Origin: Oceanobacillus damuensis
Lineage (GTDB): Bacteria > Bacillota > Bacilli > Bacillales > Amphibacillaceae
Assembly (NCBI RefSeq): GCF_001618145.1
Contig: NZ_LQNF01000006.1
Location: 124,001 to 188,000 of the forward strand
Direction of reading: 5' to 3'
Length of the DNA: 64,000 nucleotides
Shown here: positions 1 through 9,446 of the stretch, in pieces
Layout: each line of letters opens with the position of its first letter
How positions within the stretch are numbered: position 1 is the first letter of the stretch
Position numbers and translations under genes: made by a program
Notes under the pieces: model-generated
What the model was told of the DNA's origin: nothing
Databases searched by the model: none
The model's input: the letters and a program-made list of their open reading frames with translations, nothing else

Positions 1-147
1 ATGATCACCCCACATTTATTTTTATAATAGTTTCAGGACTGGCATCGATGCAAATTTAAAATGATGACTGAAATTTATCTTGCTAATCAAAACATTTTTT
101 GATAAAGTAATTAGTAGGTATTTGTCGGATATGGGAGGCGTAGAAAT

Positions 148-381
148 ATGGCAGGTTTAGTTAATGTATTATTGGTGATCGATGCAATTATTATGATTGT
201 TTTTGTATTATTGCAATCAGGGAAAAGTGCAGGACTATCAGGAGCTATTTCCGGTGGTGCTGAACAATTATTCGGAAAACAAAAAGCACGTGGTGCAGAC
301 CTGATTTTACATCGTGGTACGGTAATTACCGGTATACTGTTTTTCGTATTAGCGTTTTTAAGTGCATATGTATTACAATAG
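148..381 (+). CDS. secG: Protein translocase subunit SecG
   Basis: Small (77 aa) inner-membrane subunit of the SecYEG protein-export channel, which helps SecA-driven preprotein translocation. Two hydrophobic helices are visible, at about residues 3-22 and 55-75, joined by a Gly/Ser-rich loop with the motif [11 protein letters not shown] that is typical of SecG. The start has a GGGAGGCG ribosome site seven bases upstream. It heads the secG-esterase-rnr-smpB-ssrA block known from B. subtilis and is closed by its own terminator. Length and order both fit the family. Confidence 0.96.
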   Translation: MAGLVNVLLVIDAIIMIVFVLLQSGKSAGLSGAISGGAEQLFGKQKARGADLILHRGTVITGILFFVLAFLSAYVLQ

Positions 382-389
382 AAACCAAT

Positions 390-423
390 CCCTTATCACG
401 ATTTTGTGATAAGGGTTTTTTGT
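390..423 (+). terminator. Rho-independent terminator after secG
   Basis: Perfect 10-bp stem (390-399 with 406-415), a six-base loop, then a run of eight T. It separates secG from the esterase gene. Confidence 0.9.
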
Positions 424-491
424 TATGATATGTTGTATAGTTATACATATGGGGTAGAGTAATAACAGGACGTGTAAGGAGATGCAGTTCA

Positions 492-1238
492 ATGAAGATA
501 AAACAACCAAAAGCTTTCACATTTGAAGCAGGGCCTCGAGCCGTTTTACTATTGCATGGTTTTACCGGACATTCTGCAGATGTAAGAATGCTAGGTAGAT
601 TTTTGGAAAAAAAAGGGTATACTAGCCATGCACCGATTTACAGGGGGCATGGGTTGCCACCGGAAGAACTCCTCAAGACAAATCCAGACCAGTGGTGGGA
701 GGACGTAAAAAATGCCATGCAGCACTTGAAGGAACTCGGCTATGAAGAAATAGCAGTTGCCGGTCTGTCCCTTGGGGGCGTTTTGAGCTTGAAGCTGGCC
801 TACTCGGAAAACATAAAAGCAATAATATCCATGTGTGCACCAATGTTTTTTGATAATGAAACACAGCTGTCCAAGGCATTTAAAATATTTGCGAAGGAAT
901 ATAAACAGCTCGAACAAAAAGATGAAGAAACAATTAAAGAAGAGGTTGAACTTCTTGTTGAGAATTCGAAAGACCTATTTGCGGAATTGGGTAAAACGAT
1001 TACCGATGTAAAAAATAATGTAGACACAATCTATACTCCGGTATTTGTTGTACAGGCAAGAAACGATCAGATCATCAATACGGACAGCGCGAATTATATT
1101 TATGAAAAGGTTGAATCTGATAAGAGGGATATAAAATGGTACGAGGAATCCGGACATGTGATCACATTGGATAAAGAGAAAGAACAGCTACATGAAGATA
1201 TCTTTCAATTTCTGGAAGGTCTGGACTGGAAATTATGA
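492..1238 (+). CDS. Carboxylesterase (Est30/YvaK family)
   Basis: Alpha/beta-hydrolase of 248 aa, probably cytoplasmic, that hydrolyses short-chain carboxylic esters. HGFTG (22-26) forms the oxyanion region. The nucleophile elbow GLSLGG (91-96) gives Ser93; Asp192 in ARNDQ and His222 in SGHV complete the triad, almost the same spacing as in the characterised Geobacillus Est30. An AAGGAG ribosome site precedes the ATG. It sits between secG and rnr as yvaK does in B. subtilis; rnr starts 49 bases downstream, so the two are probably cotranscribed. The natural substrate is unknown. Confidence 0.92.
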   Translation: MKIKQPKAFTFEAGPRAVLLLHGFTGHSADVRMLGRFLEKKGYTSHAPIYRGHGLPPEELLKTNPDQWWEDVKNAMQHLKELGYEEIAVAGLSLGGVLSLKLAYSENIKAIISMCAPMFFDNETQLSKAFKIFAKEYKQLEQKDEETIKEEVELLVENSKDLFAELGKTITDVKNNVDTIYTPVFVVQARNDQIINTDSANYIYEKVESDKRDIKWYEESGHVITLDKEKEQLHEDIFQFLEGLDWKL

Positions 1239-1287
1239 TTATAACCATGGAAAAAGGCTAAGAATATGAAGAAAGAAGGTGAAGTAT

Positions 1288-3513
1288 ATGAAAGAGAAAA
1301 TACTTATGTTTTTTAAAGAAAGTGGTACGAAACCATTGGCAGTTGATGAGATTGAGAGAGAACTGGGAATTGATGATGCTTTGGAATTCAAAGAGGTCGT
1401 CAAAGCATTGAACGAGCTGGAGGATGAGGGCGAATTAGTCCGGACACGTAAAAACCGTTTTGGATTGCCCGACAAAATGAATCTTGTAAAAGGTAAGATT
1501 CAAATGCATGCAAAGGGATTTGCCTTCCTGATTCCGGATGATCCGGACGAAAAGGATGTTTATATCCATGCAAATGACATGGCCTCTGCAATGAATAATG
1601 ATAAGGTGCTCGTACGTTTGGAAAAAACAGATGTGGATGGCAACAGACCTGAGGGTAAAGTCATCCGTATATTGGAGCGCGCTGTCATTCAAGTGGTCGG
1701 TACGTTTGAGGATAATCGTTCTTTTGGCTTTGTTATAGCAGACGATAAGCGGATACCGAATGATATCTTCATACCGAAAGGCAGCACATTCGGGGCTGTC
1801 AGCGGACATAAAGTACTTGCCCGTATCACGAAATATCCGGAAGGCAGGAAGAGTGCGGAAGGGGAAATCATTCATATCCTTGGACATAAAAATGACCCTG
1901 GAATTGATATTATTTCCATCATCTATAAGCATGGAATTAACATCGAGTTCCCTGAGGAAGTACTCGAACAGGCAACAAGCACGTCCGAAACAATTAAAGA
2001 AGAAGAACTTCAGGGCCGGCGTGATTTGCGGGATGAGATAATCGTTACGATTGATGGTGCCGACGCGAAGGATCTTGATGATGCCGTTACTGTCAAAAAA
2101 ATGGATAATGGAAATTATAAGCTCGGCGTCTATATTGCTGATGTCAGTTACTATGTGGAAGAGGGTACTCCAATCGATGTGGAGGCATATGAACGAGGAA
2201 CAAGTGTGTACCTCGTTGACAGGGTTATCCCGATGATCCCGCATCGTCTATCGAATGGAATCTGTTCCTTAAATCCCCAGGTGGACAGACTGACACTTGG
2301 TTGTGAAATGGAAATAAACGCTTCTGGGCAAGTAGTGAACCACGAGATTTTCCAGAGTGTCATTAAGACTACGGAGCGAATGACATATAGTGATGTAAAT
2401 AAGATTTTGGTTGATAAAGACGAAGAACTGCGTGAAAAATACCATCCATTGGTACCTATGTTTGAAGACATGGAGAAGCTTGCTGAAATCCTCCGTAACA
2501 AGCGGTTCGGGCGTGGTGCGATTGATTTTGATTTTAAGGAAGCAAAGGTGCTCGTCGATGACACAGGAAAACCCACCGATGTTGTCGTTCGTGAACGATC
2601 TGTAGCCGAACGTCTGATAGAGGAGTTCATGCTTGCTGCAAATGAGACGGTTGCAGAGCATTTCCACTGGATGGATGTACCTTTTATCCACCGTATTCAT
2701 GAAGATCCGGATGAAGGAAAGCTTGAGAAGTTTTTCGAGTTTTTGGCAGGTCTTGGAATCGCAGTAAAAGGGAAATCCAATGAGGTGCATCCACAGGCAC
2801 TTCAAAAAGTCCTGGAATCCATCCAAGGCGAGCCGGAGGAAATGATTGTTTCCAAGCTGATGCTCCGCTCGATGAAACAAGCCAAGTATGACCCTCAAGG
2901 AGTCGGTCACTTTGGTCTCGCAACAGAGTTTTATACACACTTTACCTCTCCAATCAGGAGATATCCGGATTTGATTGTTCATCGGCTGATCCGAACCTTT
3001 TTGATCAACAACGAATTGGACAAGAAGACAGCAGCACATTGGAAAGATAGAATGCCTGAAGTCGCAAGACATACTTCGGAGCGGGAGCGTCGTGCGGTTG
3101 ATGCAGAACGTGATACAGATGATTTGAAAAAAGCCGAATTTATGAAAGATAAGATTGGGGAGGAATTTACCGGTGTCATCAGTTCTGTAACCAATTTCGG
3201 GATGTTTATCGAACTGGAGAACACCATTGAAGGGCTCGTGCATATAAGTTATTTAACAGACGATTATTATCATTTTGACGAACGCAGTCATGCATTAATT
3301 GGCGAGCGAACTGCAAATGTTTACCGTATTGGGGAAGAAGTGGAGGTAAAAGTTGTCGGCGTTAATACGGACGAGCATACCGTCGACTTTGAACTCGTCG
3401 GATTGCCGAAGCCGAAAAAAGCGAGGAAAGCCATTCATCACCAGAAAGTAGTTCCTGCCAATAGGACAGCAAAAAAGAAAAAGAAAAAGAGTAAAAATAA
3501 GAATAAAAAATAA
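1288..3513 (+). CDS. rnr: Ribonuclease R
   Basis: 3'-5' hydrolytic exoribonuclease that degrades structured RNA and works with SmpB-tmRNA on non-stop mRNA. About 741 aa, in the family order: N-terminal winged-helix-like segment, two cold-shock domains, RNB catalytic domain and C-terminal S1 domain (about 625-700). The RNB acidic cluster [10 protein letters not shown] begins near residue 256. The tail is a Lys-rich low-complexity stretch, as in many RNase R. I chose ATG 1288 over the in-frame GTG 1279 because the ribosome site AAGGTG at 1276-1281 is correctly spaced only for 1288. Followed by a strong terminator. Confidence 0.95.
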   Translation: MKEKILMFFKESGTKPLAVDEIERELGIDDALEFKEVVKALNELEDEGELVRTRKNRFGLPDKMNLVKGKIQMHAKGFAFLIPDDPDEKDVYIHANDMASAMNNDKVLVRLEKTDVDGNRPEGKVIRILERAVIQVVGTFEDNRSFGFVIADDKRIPNDIFIPKGSTFGAVSGHKVLARITKYPEGRKSAEGEIIHILGHKNDPGIDIISIIYKHGINIEFPEEVLEQATSTSETIKEEELQGRRDLRDEIIVTIDGADAKDLDDAVTVKKMDNGNYKLGVYIADVSYYVEEGTPIDVEAYERGTSVYLVDRVIPMIPHRLSNGICSLNPQVDRLTLGCEMEINASGQVVNHEIFQSVIKTTERMTYSDVNKILVDKDEELREKYHPLVPMFEDMEKLAEILRNKRFGRGAIDFDFKEAKVLVDDTGKPTDVVVRERSVAERLIEEFMLAANETVAEHFHWMDVPFIHRIHEDPDEGKLEKFFEFLAGLGIAVKGKSNEVHPQALQKVLESIQGEPEEMIVSKLMLRSMKQAKYDPQGVGHFGLATEFYTHFTSPIRRYPDLIVHRLIRTFLINNELDKKTAAHWKDRMPEVARHTSERERRAVDAERDTDDLKKAEFMKDKIGEEFTGVISSVTNFGMFIELENTIEGLVHISYLTDDYYHFDERSHALIGERTANVYRIGEEVEVKVVGVNTDEHTVDFELVGLPKPKKARKAIHHQKVVPANRTAKKKKKKSKNKNKK

Positions 3514-3539
3514 GCCAAACAGTTTGGCTTATTTTTTTT
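3509..3539 (+). terminator. Terminator after rnr
   Basis: Inverted repeat AATAAGCCAA / TTGGCTTATT with a short loop and an eight-T run, overlapping the rnr stop codon. Confidence 0.88.
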
Positions 3540-3540
3540 G

Positions 3541-3906
3541 CAATAATTCTACTTTCTAAGCACAAGATAAGTTTAAGCGTTTGACTGGGTTAAACTTAAA
3601 ATGACATCTATAGCATGCATCATGCATCCTTGTCAACTTAGGCAGCTTATTTCCAGACCTCCTAATTCTGTCTTCACTCTTCGAAGGTTGAGAAATAAGG
3701 TGAAAATCAGCACTTGAAAAAATTTTTGTCAACAATCAAAGAAGTGCTGCATATACTTAGGTTAGTAAAAGTTGCATTAAGGAAAACTATTTGTTGACAA
3801 CAAACTAATTGTCCTATAAACTACATTATAAAGTAGTCGCAGTATAATATCATTTACAAATAGATAAATTGCAGCTTTTCTATATATGGTTTGGAGGGAA
3901 TATCAG
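3541..3906 (+). other. Intergenic region, no gene seen
   Basis: No open frame of convincing composition on either strand. It holds a decayed 45-base match (3565-3609) to a segment at 45805, a 7-bp inverted repeat AGCACTT/AAGTGCT at 3709-3748, and a TTGACA (3794-3799) 15 bases before TATAAA (3815-3820) that could be the promoter of the following transporter. The 15-base spacer is short, so the promoter call is weak. Confidence 0.5.
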
Positions 3907-4713
3907 ATGGATAATATTTTGTTTGCTTTCTTGTTGACTTTGTTTGCAGGGCTTGCTACCGGGGTAGGGAGTTTACTTGCCTTCTTTGCCAAAACAACGA
4001 ATACTAAATTCCTATCTTTTGCATTAGGCTTATCTGCCGGCGTCATGATTTACGTTTCCATGGTGGAAATTTTCTTCAAAGCTAAAGATGCACTTACATC
4101 TTCAATGGGTGAAACACAGGGATACTGGTATACGATACTTGGCTTTTTTGCTGGTATGCTGTTGATCGGTTTAATTGATAGATTCATTCCTAAATATACG
4201 AACCCACACGAAGTTAAAAAAGTAGAGGATATGGAAAAACCGAAACAGCCAATGAACGATCCTGATTTGATGAAAATGGGGGTTTTTACCGCCCTTGCAA
4301 TAGGGATCCATAATTTTCCGGAAGGGATTGCGACCTTCATCTCGACATTGGAGGATCCGGCAATAGGGGTGGCCATTGCGATTGCTGTTGCCATCCATAA
4401 TGTACCTGAAGGAATTGCAGTGTCCGTTCCGATATATTATGCTACAGGTAACAAAAGAAAAGCGTTAAAGCTTTCTTTTCTGTCAGGATTGGCAGAACCA
4501 GTAGGAGCAGCTGTAGCATTCCTGATTTTAATGCCTTTTTTGAGCGAAACGTTATTTGGGATCATTTTCGCCATGGTAGCAGGAATTATGGTTTTCATTT
4601 CACTGGATGAATTACTTCCAGCAGCAAAAAGATATGATGAAACACATATGTCCATTTATGGAGTCATTGCTGGTATGGCTATTATGGCTGTCAGCTTAGT
4701 GTTATTGGTTTAA
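3907..4713 (+). CDS. ZIP family divalent metal transporter (ZupT-like)
   Basis: Integral membrane importer of about 268 aa for zinc or other divalent metals. About eight hydrophobic helices with a hydrophilic loop at about 90-120. The two ZIP signature metal-site motifs are present: HNFPEG (His135) in helix IV and HNVPEG (His164) in helix V. An ATG at 3886 is also in frame, but the GGAGGG ribosome site at 3893-3898 fits ATG 3907. It stands alone between rnr and smpB, an insertion relative to the B. subtilis order. No Zur box like those before znuA is visible upstream, so zinc control is not shown. Confidence 0.9.
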   Translation: MDNILFAFLLTLFAGLATGVGSLLAFFAKTTNTKFLSFALGLSAGVMIYVSMVEIFFKAKDALTSSMGETQGYWYTILGFFAGMLLIGLIDRFIPKYTNPHEVKKVEDMEKPKQPMNDPDLMKMGVFTALAIGIHNFPEGIATFISTLEDPAIGVAIAIAVAIHNVPEGIAVSVPIYYATGNKRKALKLSFLSGLAEPVGAAVAFLILMPFLSETLFGIIFAMVAGIMVFISLDELLPAAKRYDETHMSIYGVIAGMAIMAVSLVLLV

Positions 4714-4789
4714 TTTATGCATTCTGATTGGAATGGGGGAAAATCTTTGGTAAAATGAGGTTCTATTGTAAGCAGTAGGAGGAACACAT

Positions 4790-5257
4790 ATGCCAAAAGG
4801 ACATGGAAAAACAATTACCCAAAATAAAAAAGCATCACATGATTACTTTATTGAGGAAACATATGAAGCAGGAATTGTATTACAGGGAACAGAGATAAAG
4901 TCGCTTCGCAATGGTCGTGTGAATTTGAAAGATTCCCATGCCAGAATAGACAGACATGGAGAGATACAGCTTGTAAATCTGCATATTGCTGAGTACGAGC
5001 AAGGGAACCGTTATAATCATGATCCGACCAGAACCCGCAAACTCCTGCTGCATCGTAAAGAAATTGATAAATTAATCGGATTAACCCAGCAGCAAGGCTA
5101 CGCACTTGTTCCATTGAAGATATATATTAAAAATGGATATGCGAAAGTGCTGATTGGTTTAGGGAAAGGTAAAAAGAAATACGACAAACGGGAGGATCTC
5201 AAACGGAAACAAATGAAACGTGATGTAGACCGTGCAATTAAGGAACATGTAAGATAA
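4790..5257 (+). CDS. smpB: SsrA-binding protein SmpB
   Basis: RNA-binding partner of tmRNA (155 aa), needed to load Ala-tmRNA on stalled ribosomes. The N-terminus carries the family motif around NKKASHDYF and [16 protein letters not shown]. The basic C-terminal tail ([10 protein letters not shown] onwards) is the part that enters the decoding centre in homologues. A GTAGGAGG ribosome site lies upstream. The tmRNA gene follows about 110 bases later with its own promoter. Confidence 0.97.
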   Translation: MPKGHGKTITQNKKASHDYFIEETYEAGIVLQGTEIKSLRNGRVNLKDSHARIDRHGEIQLVNLHIAEYEQGNRYNHDPTRTRKLLLHRKEIDKLIGLTQQQGYALVPLKIYIKNGYAKVLIGLGKGKKKYDKREDLKRKQMKRDVDRAIKEHVR

Positions 5258-5283
5258 CACTCGTATGGAAATCCACCCATCCC

Positions 5284-5311
5284 TTGAATTTAGCTGGAAT
5301 TCTGTTATAAT
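5284..5311 (+). promoter_or_regulatory. Sigma-A type promoter of ssrA
   Basis: TTGAAT (5284-5289), 16-base spacer, TATAAT (5306-5311). This predicts a start near 5318 and a precursor leader of about 50 nt before the mature tmRNA. Confidence 0.7.
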
Positions 5312-5366
5312 AAGAGTTGCAGGATAATTTAATAATGCTCAAATTTACCGAGCGTTTCTCTTATAC

Positions 5367-6002
5367 GGGGACGTTACGGATTCGACAGGGGTAGTTTGAG
5401 CTCAGGTTGCACGTCGAGGTTACGACTCGTAAAACGTTACACGCCTATAATAACTGGCAAAAATAATCAACCTGCTTTAGCAGCTGCGTAAGTAGCCTAA
5501 AGCGATCCTTCCTGGCATCGCCCGTGTGGCAGATTGAAGGGTCTCAAATGAAGCGGGCTATACTGCCATCCACCGTCTGAGGATCGGTAGTTGAAATGAA
5601 TCAGACTAGCTGCTCTGAAGCCTGTTGATAGGCTGAAGAATAAGCGAATCATAATATATCAACTAAGCGTGTAGAGGCCTGAGTGCCGATATCTCTGGAC
5701 GTGGGTTCGATTAGTAATTTAGTCGCCTTTTGTGGCAACACAAAAGTGAAAATTCGGCTTTATCGGTGAAACCTAAGTTGCTTATAATATAGCAATAAGG
5801 CAATACCGAGTGGTATGTGGAGCAATCCAACAGCCATGTATCGACTCATAGGCTGCCTATTGGGTAGTACTAGGATACGAAATCCTGCCATTATGGTAAA
5901 TATATGTTTCGTATAAAACGCCGAAGGACCTTTCATATAGGTTCAAGATATAGTCAGTGCCATGACGAAAGCATGGATGAGCATGTCCCACCGTCTCCAC
6001 CA
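5367..6002 (+). ncRNA. ssrA: tmRNA (ssrA), split by a group I intron
   Basis: Transfer-messenger RNA that rescues stalled ribosomes and tags the product for proteolysis. Mature 5' end GGGGACG pairs with CGTCTCC before the encoded CCA (6000-6002). The tag reading frame is GGC at 5456 to TAA at 5489-5491 and encodes GKNNQPALAA, ending in the Ala-Ala seen by ClpXP. The T arm is interrupted: exon 1 (5367-5711) ends GTGGGTTCGAT and exon 2 (5986-6002, 17 nt) begins TCCCACC. Joining them restores a perfect T stem and a TTCGATT loop. Spliced length is 362 nt, normal for Bacillaceae. Confidence 0.95.
5712..5985 (+). other. Group I intron in the tmRNA T-loop
   Basis: A 274-nt self-splicing-type intron without an open frame. 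P1: exon CGAT (5708-5711) pairs with internal guide GTCG (5722-5725), placing the obligatory U-G wobble at the 5' splice site. P2 is a hairpin with a GCAA loop (5727-5746). P3: TTCGGC (5753-5758) with GCCGAA (5920-5925). P8: 5926-5930 with 5940-5944. P7: GACT (5843-5846) with AGTC (5952-5955), inside the hallmark AAGATATAGTC. P9: CCATG/CATGG (5960-5976). The terminal base is G5985. Extra hairpins between the P7 5' strand and the P3 3' strand suggest subgroup IA. Group I introns at this tmRNA site are known in Clostridium; this one has no homing endonuclease. Confidence 0.93.
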
Positions 6003-6025
6003 ATACATAATGTTGGTGGTTTTTT
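5997..6025 (+). terminator. Terminator of ssrA
   Basis: CCACCAA (5997-6003) pairs with TTGGTGG (6013-6019), then six T. The left arm is the 3' end of tmRNA itself, so the terminator must form before 3' processing. Confidence 0.88.
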
Positions 6026-6404
6026 GTTTTTCTAAAACATAAAAAACTTTCCTTCAAACAATAACTTCTTTTTTAAAGTCTCTTTACTGTACTTTCCATT
6101 TCTTGGGGTTCCATTGTTGTAATGGTTTAATATCCATTCGGTCCTTTTCCTTTTCCTATCTATTTTCAAAAATATGTAAATTCCTGTTAAAACTTTAAAC
6201 ACATCTATTCTTTCTCTGAATAAACCGTCTCTTGAAGATTTAGATAATAATTTCATAGTCAGAAGTAATTTTGTCCATAAAAAATGGATACTTTTTTAAT
6301 AAAATAGAACAAAACAGGTGCAAAATCCCAAGAATCGTTTGAGTATCACTTCTCCTGCTTGGTATATTTGCTACAATTACATATTGGTAATAAAGGGGAC
6401 AATT
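6026..6404 (+). other. Intergenic region between ssrA and the sensor kinase
   Basis: AT-rich, with no convincing gene. A minus-strand frame of 74 codons (6032-6256) lacks a ribosome site and has Lys/Leu-rich random-looking composition. A weak stem TCCAT/ATGGA followed by T-rich sequence lies at about 6276-6297. No integrase or attachment repeat is visible, although ssrA 3' ends are common integration sites. Confidence 0.45.
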
Positions 6405-7811
6405 ATGTTAAATAAACTATCCTTAAAAATTGGGCTGCTGTTTTTTGTTTTCATCTTAATCATTGAGACGCTCTTGTATTTCGTTCTTTATACGAACCTG
6501 GCAAATGAACGCATTGAGGAAGTAATGGATAGCTTACTGGCGCGTGGTAATACACATAGCGCTATTCTGGAGGGAGATTTTAATGAATCCACTTTAGAAC
6601 ACGTTGCTATCATGGAGTCCGAATCTGATTTTGCTGTGGTGATTACAGATGCTTCAGGGAATGTGATCGTCAATTCTGATCCAATTGAACAGGAAATGAT
6701 AGATGTTATTGTACATACGGATTATAATCAAGTGCCTCAAAACGGTAAAGTGCTAGAAGAACGGTGGCCGGAGAAAAAATATATTGCCACGGACAGTCCA
6801 ATTACAATAAATGATGAACATCAAGGTCACGTATTTATGTTTGCTGATACAAATAATATCAAAAGGATTGTCAATCATCTAAGTGATCAATTTATCGTTA
6901 TTGGGCTTGTGACAGTCGTTCTGACGATTATTACAGTTTTTATTCTATCCAGACTGATTACAGGACCACTAATTAAAATGAAGGAAGCAACGGAACAATT
7001 GAGTAAAGGCAACCATAAAGTGGAGATGCATACAGATCGCAGGGATGAGTTGGGAGAATTAGCAAATTCAATTTCTACGCTGTCTAATGATTTGGAACGC
7101 TTGAAAAATGAACGGAATGAGTTTTTGGCCAGTATATCCCATGAACTGCGCACTCCATTAACCTATATCAAAGGATATGCAGATATAGTCAGCCGAGATG
7201 ACATTTCTGATGAAGAGAAAAATGAGTATATTGAAATCATCCGAGAAGAGTCAGATCAACTGACCGTATTAGTTAAAAATCTATTTGAACTGGCAAAAAT
7301 GGATCAGAATAAGTTTATCATTGATCAGAAGGATATTGTATATGGAGAACTAATCCATTTGATTACGGAACGTGTTCGGCCTGCACTTCAAGAAAAAAAC
7401 ATTACATTTTCTGTTCGTTGTCCAAACCATATCATTGCACATGTAGACCCGGAAAGAATTCAGCAAGTGTTGTTGAATATATTGGATAATGCAAAAAAAC
7501 ATACCTCGGTAGGGAAAAGAATTTCATTAGAGGTATCTCAAAATAAACGTGAGATCATAACGATTATTTCTGATGAAGGGGAAGGTATTCCTGAAGAGGA
7601 CCTGCCATATATATTCGAACGTTTATACCGTGTGGAAAAATCCAGATCAAGACTAAGTGGCGGGACTGGATTAGGCTTAGCAATTGCCAAAGAAATTGTA
7701 GAGTCACATGGTGGCACCATTGAGGTTAAAAGTGAACTTGGAGCAGGGACTAGCTTTATAATTACGCTGCAGAGAGGTGAACCCATTGAAAAAGGTCCTA
7801 TTAATCGATGA
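6405..7811 (+). CDS. Sensor histidine kinase with HAMP domain
   Basis: Membrane sensor of a two-component system, 468 aa. TM1 is at about 7-29, an extracytoplasmic sensing domain of about 130 residues follows, and TM2 is at about 162-184. Then come HAMP, a HisKA domain with phospho-acceptor His246 in SHELRTP, and an HATPase domain with LDNAKKHT, DEGEGI and GGTGLGLA. ATG 6405 was chosen for its AAAGGGGA ribosome site; upstream in-frame starts lack one. The response regulator gene overlaps its 3' end. The signal is not identifiable from sequence; the copper-binding genes next door make metal or copper stress a reasonable guess. Confidence 0.88.
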   Translation: MLNKLSLKIGLLFFVFILIIETLLYFVLYTNLANERIEEVMDSLLARGNTHSAILEGDFNESTLEHVAIMESESDFAVVITDASGNVIVNSDPIEQEMIDVIVHTDYNQVPQNGKVLEERWPEKKYIATDSPITINDEHQGHVFMFADTNNIKRIVNHLSDQFIVIGLVTVVLTIITVFILSRLITGPLIKMKEATEQLSKGNHKVEMHTDRRDELGELANSISTLSNDLERLKNERNEFLASISHELRTPLTYIKGYADIVSRDDISDEEKNEYIEIIREESDQLTVLVKNLFELAKMDQNKFIIDQKDIVYGELIHLITERVRPALQEKNITFSVRCPNHIIAHVDPERIQQVLLNILDNAKKHTSVGKRISLEVSQNKREIITIISDEGEGIPEEDLPYIFERLYRVEKSRSRLSGGTGLGLAIAKEIVESHGGTIEVKSELGAGTSFIITLQRGEPIEKGPINR

Positions 7812-8457
7812 TGAAAAGCGGATGTTGGATTTATTGGCATTGTATCTGAAGCCACATAATTATTTATGCCAAAAAGCGCTGGGAGCAAAAGAGGCTTTAT
7901 TCTATATGGAAGAAGAGGTATTCGACCTCATTCTGCTTGATGTTATGATGCCTGAAATGGATGGGTGGGAGCTTTGCAAGAGAATAAGACGCCTTTCGGA
8001 AGTACCCATTATTATGGTTACAGCACGAGAGCAGAAGGAAGATATCGTAAAAGGGTTGAAACTGGGAGCAGATGATTATATTACAAAGCCTTTGAATGAA
8101 GAGGAATTATTAGCTAGAATGGATGCTCTGTTGCGTAGAACAAAGCCAGCGAATCAGATTGAAATAAATAGATTGGTATGGAACGAAGATCGGTTTGAGC
8201 TTTCTTATAAAAATAAACAAATAAAGTTAACACCAAAAGAATTTGCCATGATTGGAGTTTTAATGAAAAATCCGGAAAGGGTCTTTTCCAGGGATCAATT
8301 AATTGACTTAATATGGGGACTCAGTTCTGAAACGGAAGGGCGAACAGTGGATTCACATGTCAGAAATGTACGGGAAAAAATTCGACAGGCTGGTTTTCCC
8401 ATCGATGATTATTTTAAAACCGTTTGGGGTATTGGGTATAAGTGGGTTAATAAATGA
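7786..8457 (+). CDS. OmpR-family response regulator
   Basis: DNA-binding partner of the preceding kinase, 223 aa. The receiver domain has the acidic pair in LLIDDEKR, phospho-acceptor Asp52 in LLDVMMPEMDGW and conserved Lys in ITKPLNEEEL. The C-terminal winged helix shows KLTPKEFAMI and RTVDSHVRNVREKI. Two starts are possible: GTG 7777 or TTG 7786. GAGAGGTGA at 7771-7779 is correctly spaced for TTG 7786, which I prefer. It overlaps the kinase gene by 26 bases, so the two are translationally coupled. Confidence 0.88.
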   Translation: MKKVLLIDDEKRMLDLLALYLKPHNYLCQKALGAKEALFYMEEEVFDLILLDVMMPEMDGWELCKRIRRLSEVPIIMVTAREQKEDIVKGLKLGADDYITKPLNEEELLARMDALLRRTKPANQIEINRLVWNEDRFELSYKNKQIKLTPKEFAMIGVLMKNPERVFSRDQLIDLIWGLSSETEGRTVDSHVRNVREKIRQAGFPIDDYFKTVWGIGYKWVNK

Positions 8458-8486
8458 AAATGCTTATTTTGATAAACGGTTAATCA

Positions 8487-8514
8487 AAAAGGCAGTTAAT
8501 CTGCCTTTTAATTT
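8487..8514 (+). terminator. Terminator after the two-component operon
   Basis: AAAAGGCAG (8487-8495), loop TTAAT, CTGCCTTTT (8501-8509), then AATTTTT. Confidence 0.75.
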
Positions 8515-8705
8515 TTCAATAATTTATTTACGCTAGTAAGAATGGCTGTTACGTTTTTATACTGATAGAATGCATTGGGGAGCTAACAGATTATAAACAA
8601 TATTCGTTAAGTAGGAGATTACTTTTGATTTCTATGCACAGGTTTCTCACTGAATATGTATTAAAACTATTGGGTGTTATAGGTACATAAAATTTTAATA
8701 GTTTA

Positions 8706-8753
8706 AAAATAGCTGCTCAAAGAGGTATATAACCTGCTTTGAACAGCTATTTT
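8706..8753 (-). terminator. Terminator of the copper-storage-like gene
   Basis: Long imperfect stem: 8706-8722 pairs with 8737-8753 with one mismatch, 17 positions in all. It lies just past the stop codon of the minus-strand gene. The 190 bases between the two terminators hold nothing recognisable. Confidence 0.75.
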
Positions 8754-8769
8754 CACATAAAGAAATTTC

Positions 8770-9096
8770 TTAAGCAACATTTTTACATGCCTCAGCGCAT
8801 TTAAAGCAGGCATCGGCACATTTTTGGCAATGGTCATGATCATGCTTTTTGCATTCGTTCCCACATGCTTCACAAATTTTTGCACAAACTGAGGCTAATT
8901 CGGAAACAAATGGTGTGTTTCTTGAAAGGGCCTGTTCTAGATAACTACAGATATCTGCACACTCTCTGTCCAACCGGATACACTCGGCCATCATTTTGAT
9001 ATCTTCCTCTTTTAAGCATGCATCGTAACAATGATTACATGCTACAGCACACTCATGCAAAGAATCAATCAGTCCTTGATATTGTTCATGTGACAT
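8770..9096 (-). CDS. Four-helix-bundle copper-binding protein (Csp3/YhjQ-like)
   Basis: Cysteine-rich protein of 108 aa with 16 Cys spaced in CxxxC, CxxC and CxxxxxxC patterns (residues 16, 20, 23, 27, 39, 46, 50, 71, 75, 78, 82, 90, 93, 97, 100, 104). This is the pattern of the cytosolic copper-storage family (Csp3, formerly DUF326), where Cys lining the core of a four-helix bundle store Cu(I). A His/Asp patch (KHDHDHC) lies between the last helices. There is no signal peptide, so it should be cytosolic. An AGGAGGG ribosome site precedes ATG 9096. It is divergent from a cupredoxin gene, which supports a copper role. Confidence 0.88.
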   Translation of the reverse strand: MSHEQYQGLIDSLHECAVACNHCYDACLKEEDIKMMAECIRLDRECADICSYLEQALSRNTPFVSELASVCAKICEACGNECKKHDHDHCQKCADACFKCAEACKNVA

Positions 9097-9359
9097 TTTT
9101 TGAAACCCTCCTGAATTAGTTATATTTTATTCTTTCATAAATATGTTTCCCGCAGTGACTTCAAATAAACTATCTGCCGGAAACTCGATAGAAAATGCAT
9201 CGTTTTTTAACAATCTATTATGTTTCATTTATATCGTAAATGGTATTAAAGGAATTCAATATGGAATTCGAATTAGTTCGGATTTTTTAGCAGGTGCGAA
9301 AAGATTTGCACTAAGTAGGGATATACTGTTACAAACATATAAAACTACGTAATAAATAA

Positions 9360-9409
9360 ATTCATGAAAATGTTTTTCCATGAATGAATGTTCTCATTCC
9401 TCATATAAT
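9360..9409 (+). promoter_or_regulatory. Inverted repeat and -10 element before the cupredoxin gene
   Basis: ATTCATG (9360-9366) and CATGAAT (9379-9385) form an inverted repeat with A/T-run inner arms, ending 18 bases before TATAAT (9404-9409). The -35 position (9381-9386, TGAATG) is poor, so an activator bound at the repeat, for example the nearby response regulator, is plausible. Nothing else is recognisable in 9097-9446; a 69-codon frame at 9143-9352 looks random. Confidence 0.45.
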
Positions 9410-9446
9410 GAACTATTAGGACAAGGTTCAAAAAGGAGAATCATAG

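Noticed and set aside
6032-6256. 74-codon minus-strand frame after ssrA, possible island remnant
   Set aside because: No ribosome site, random-looking Lys/Leu composition, no integrase or att repeat nearby.
6003-6404. Attachment site duplication of the ssrA 3' end
   Set aside because: No second copy of the 17-nt exon 2 sequence is visible downstream.
9143-9352. 69-codon frame between the copper genes
   Set aside because: No ribosome site and no recognisable features; probably the promoter region.
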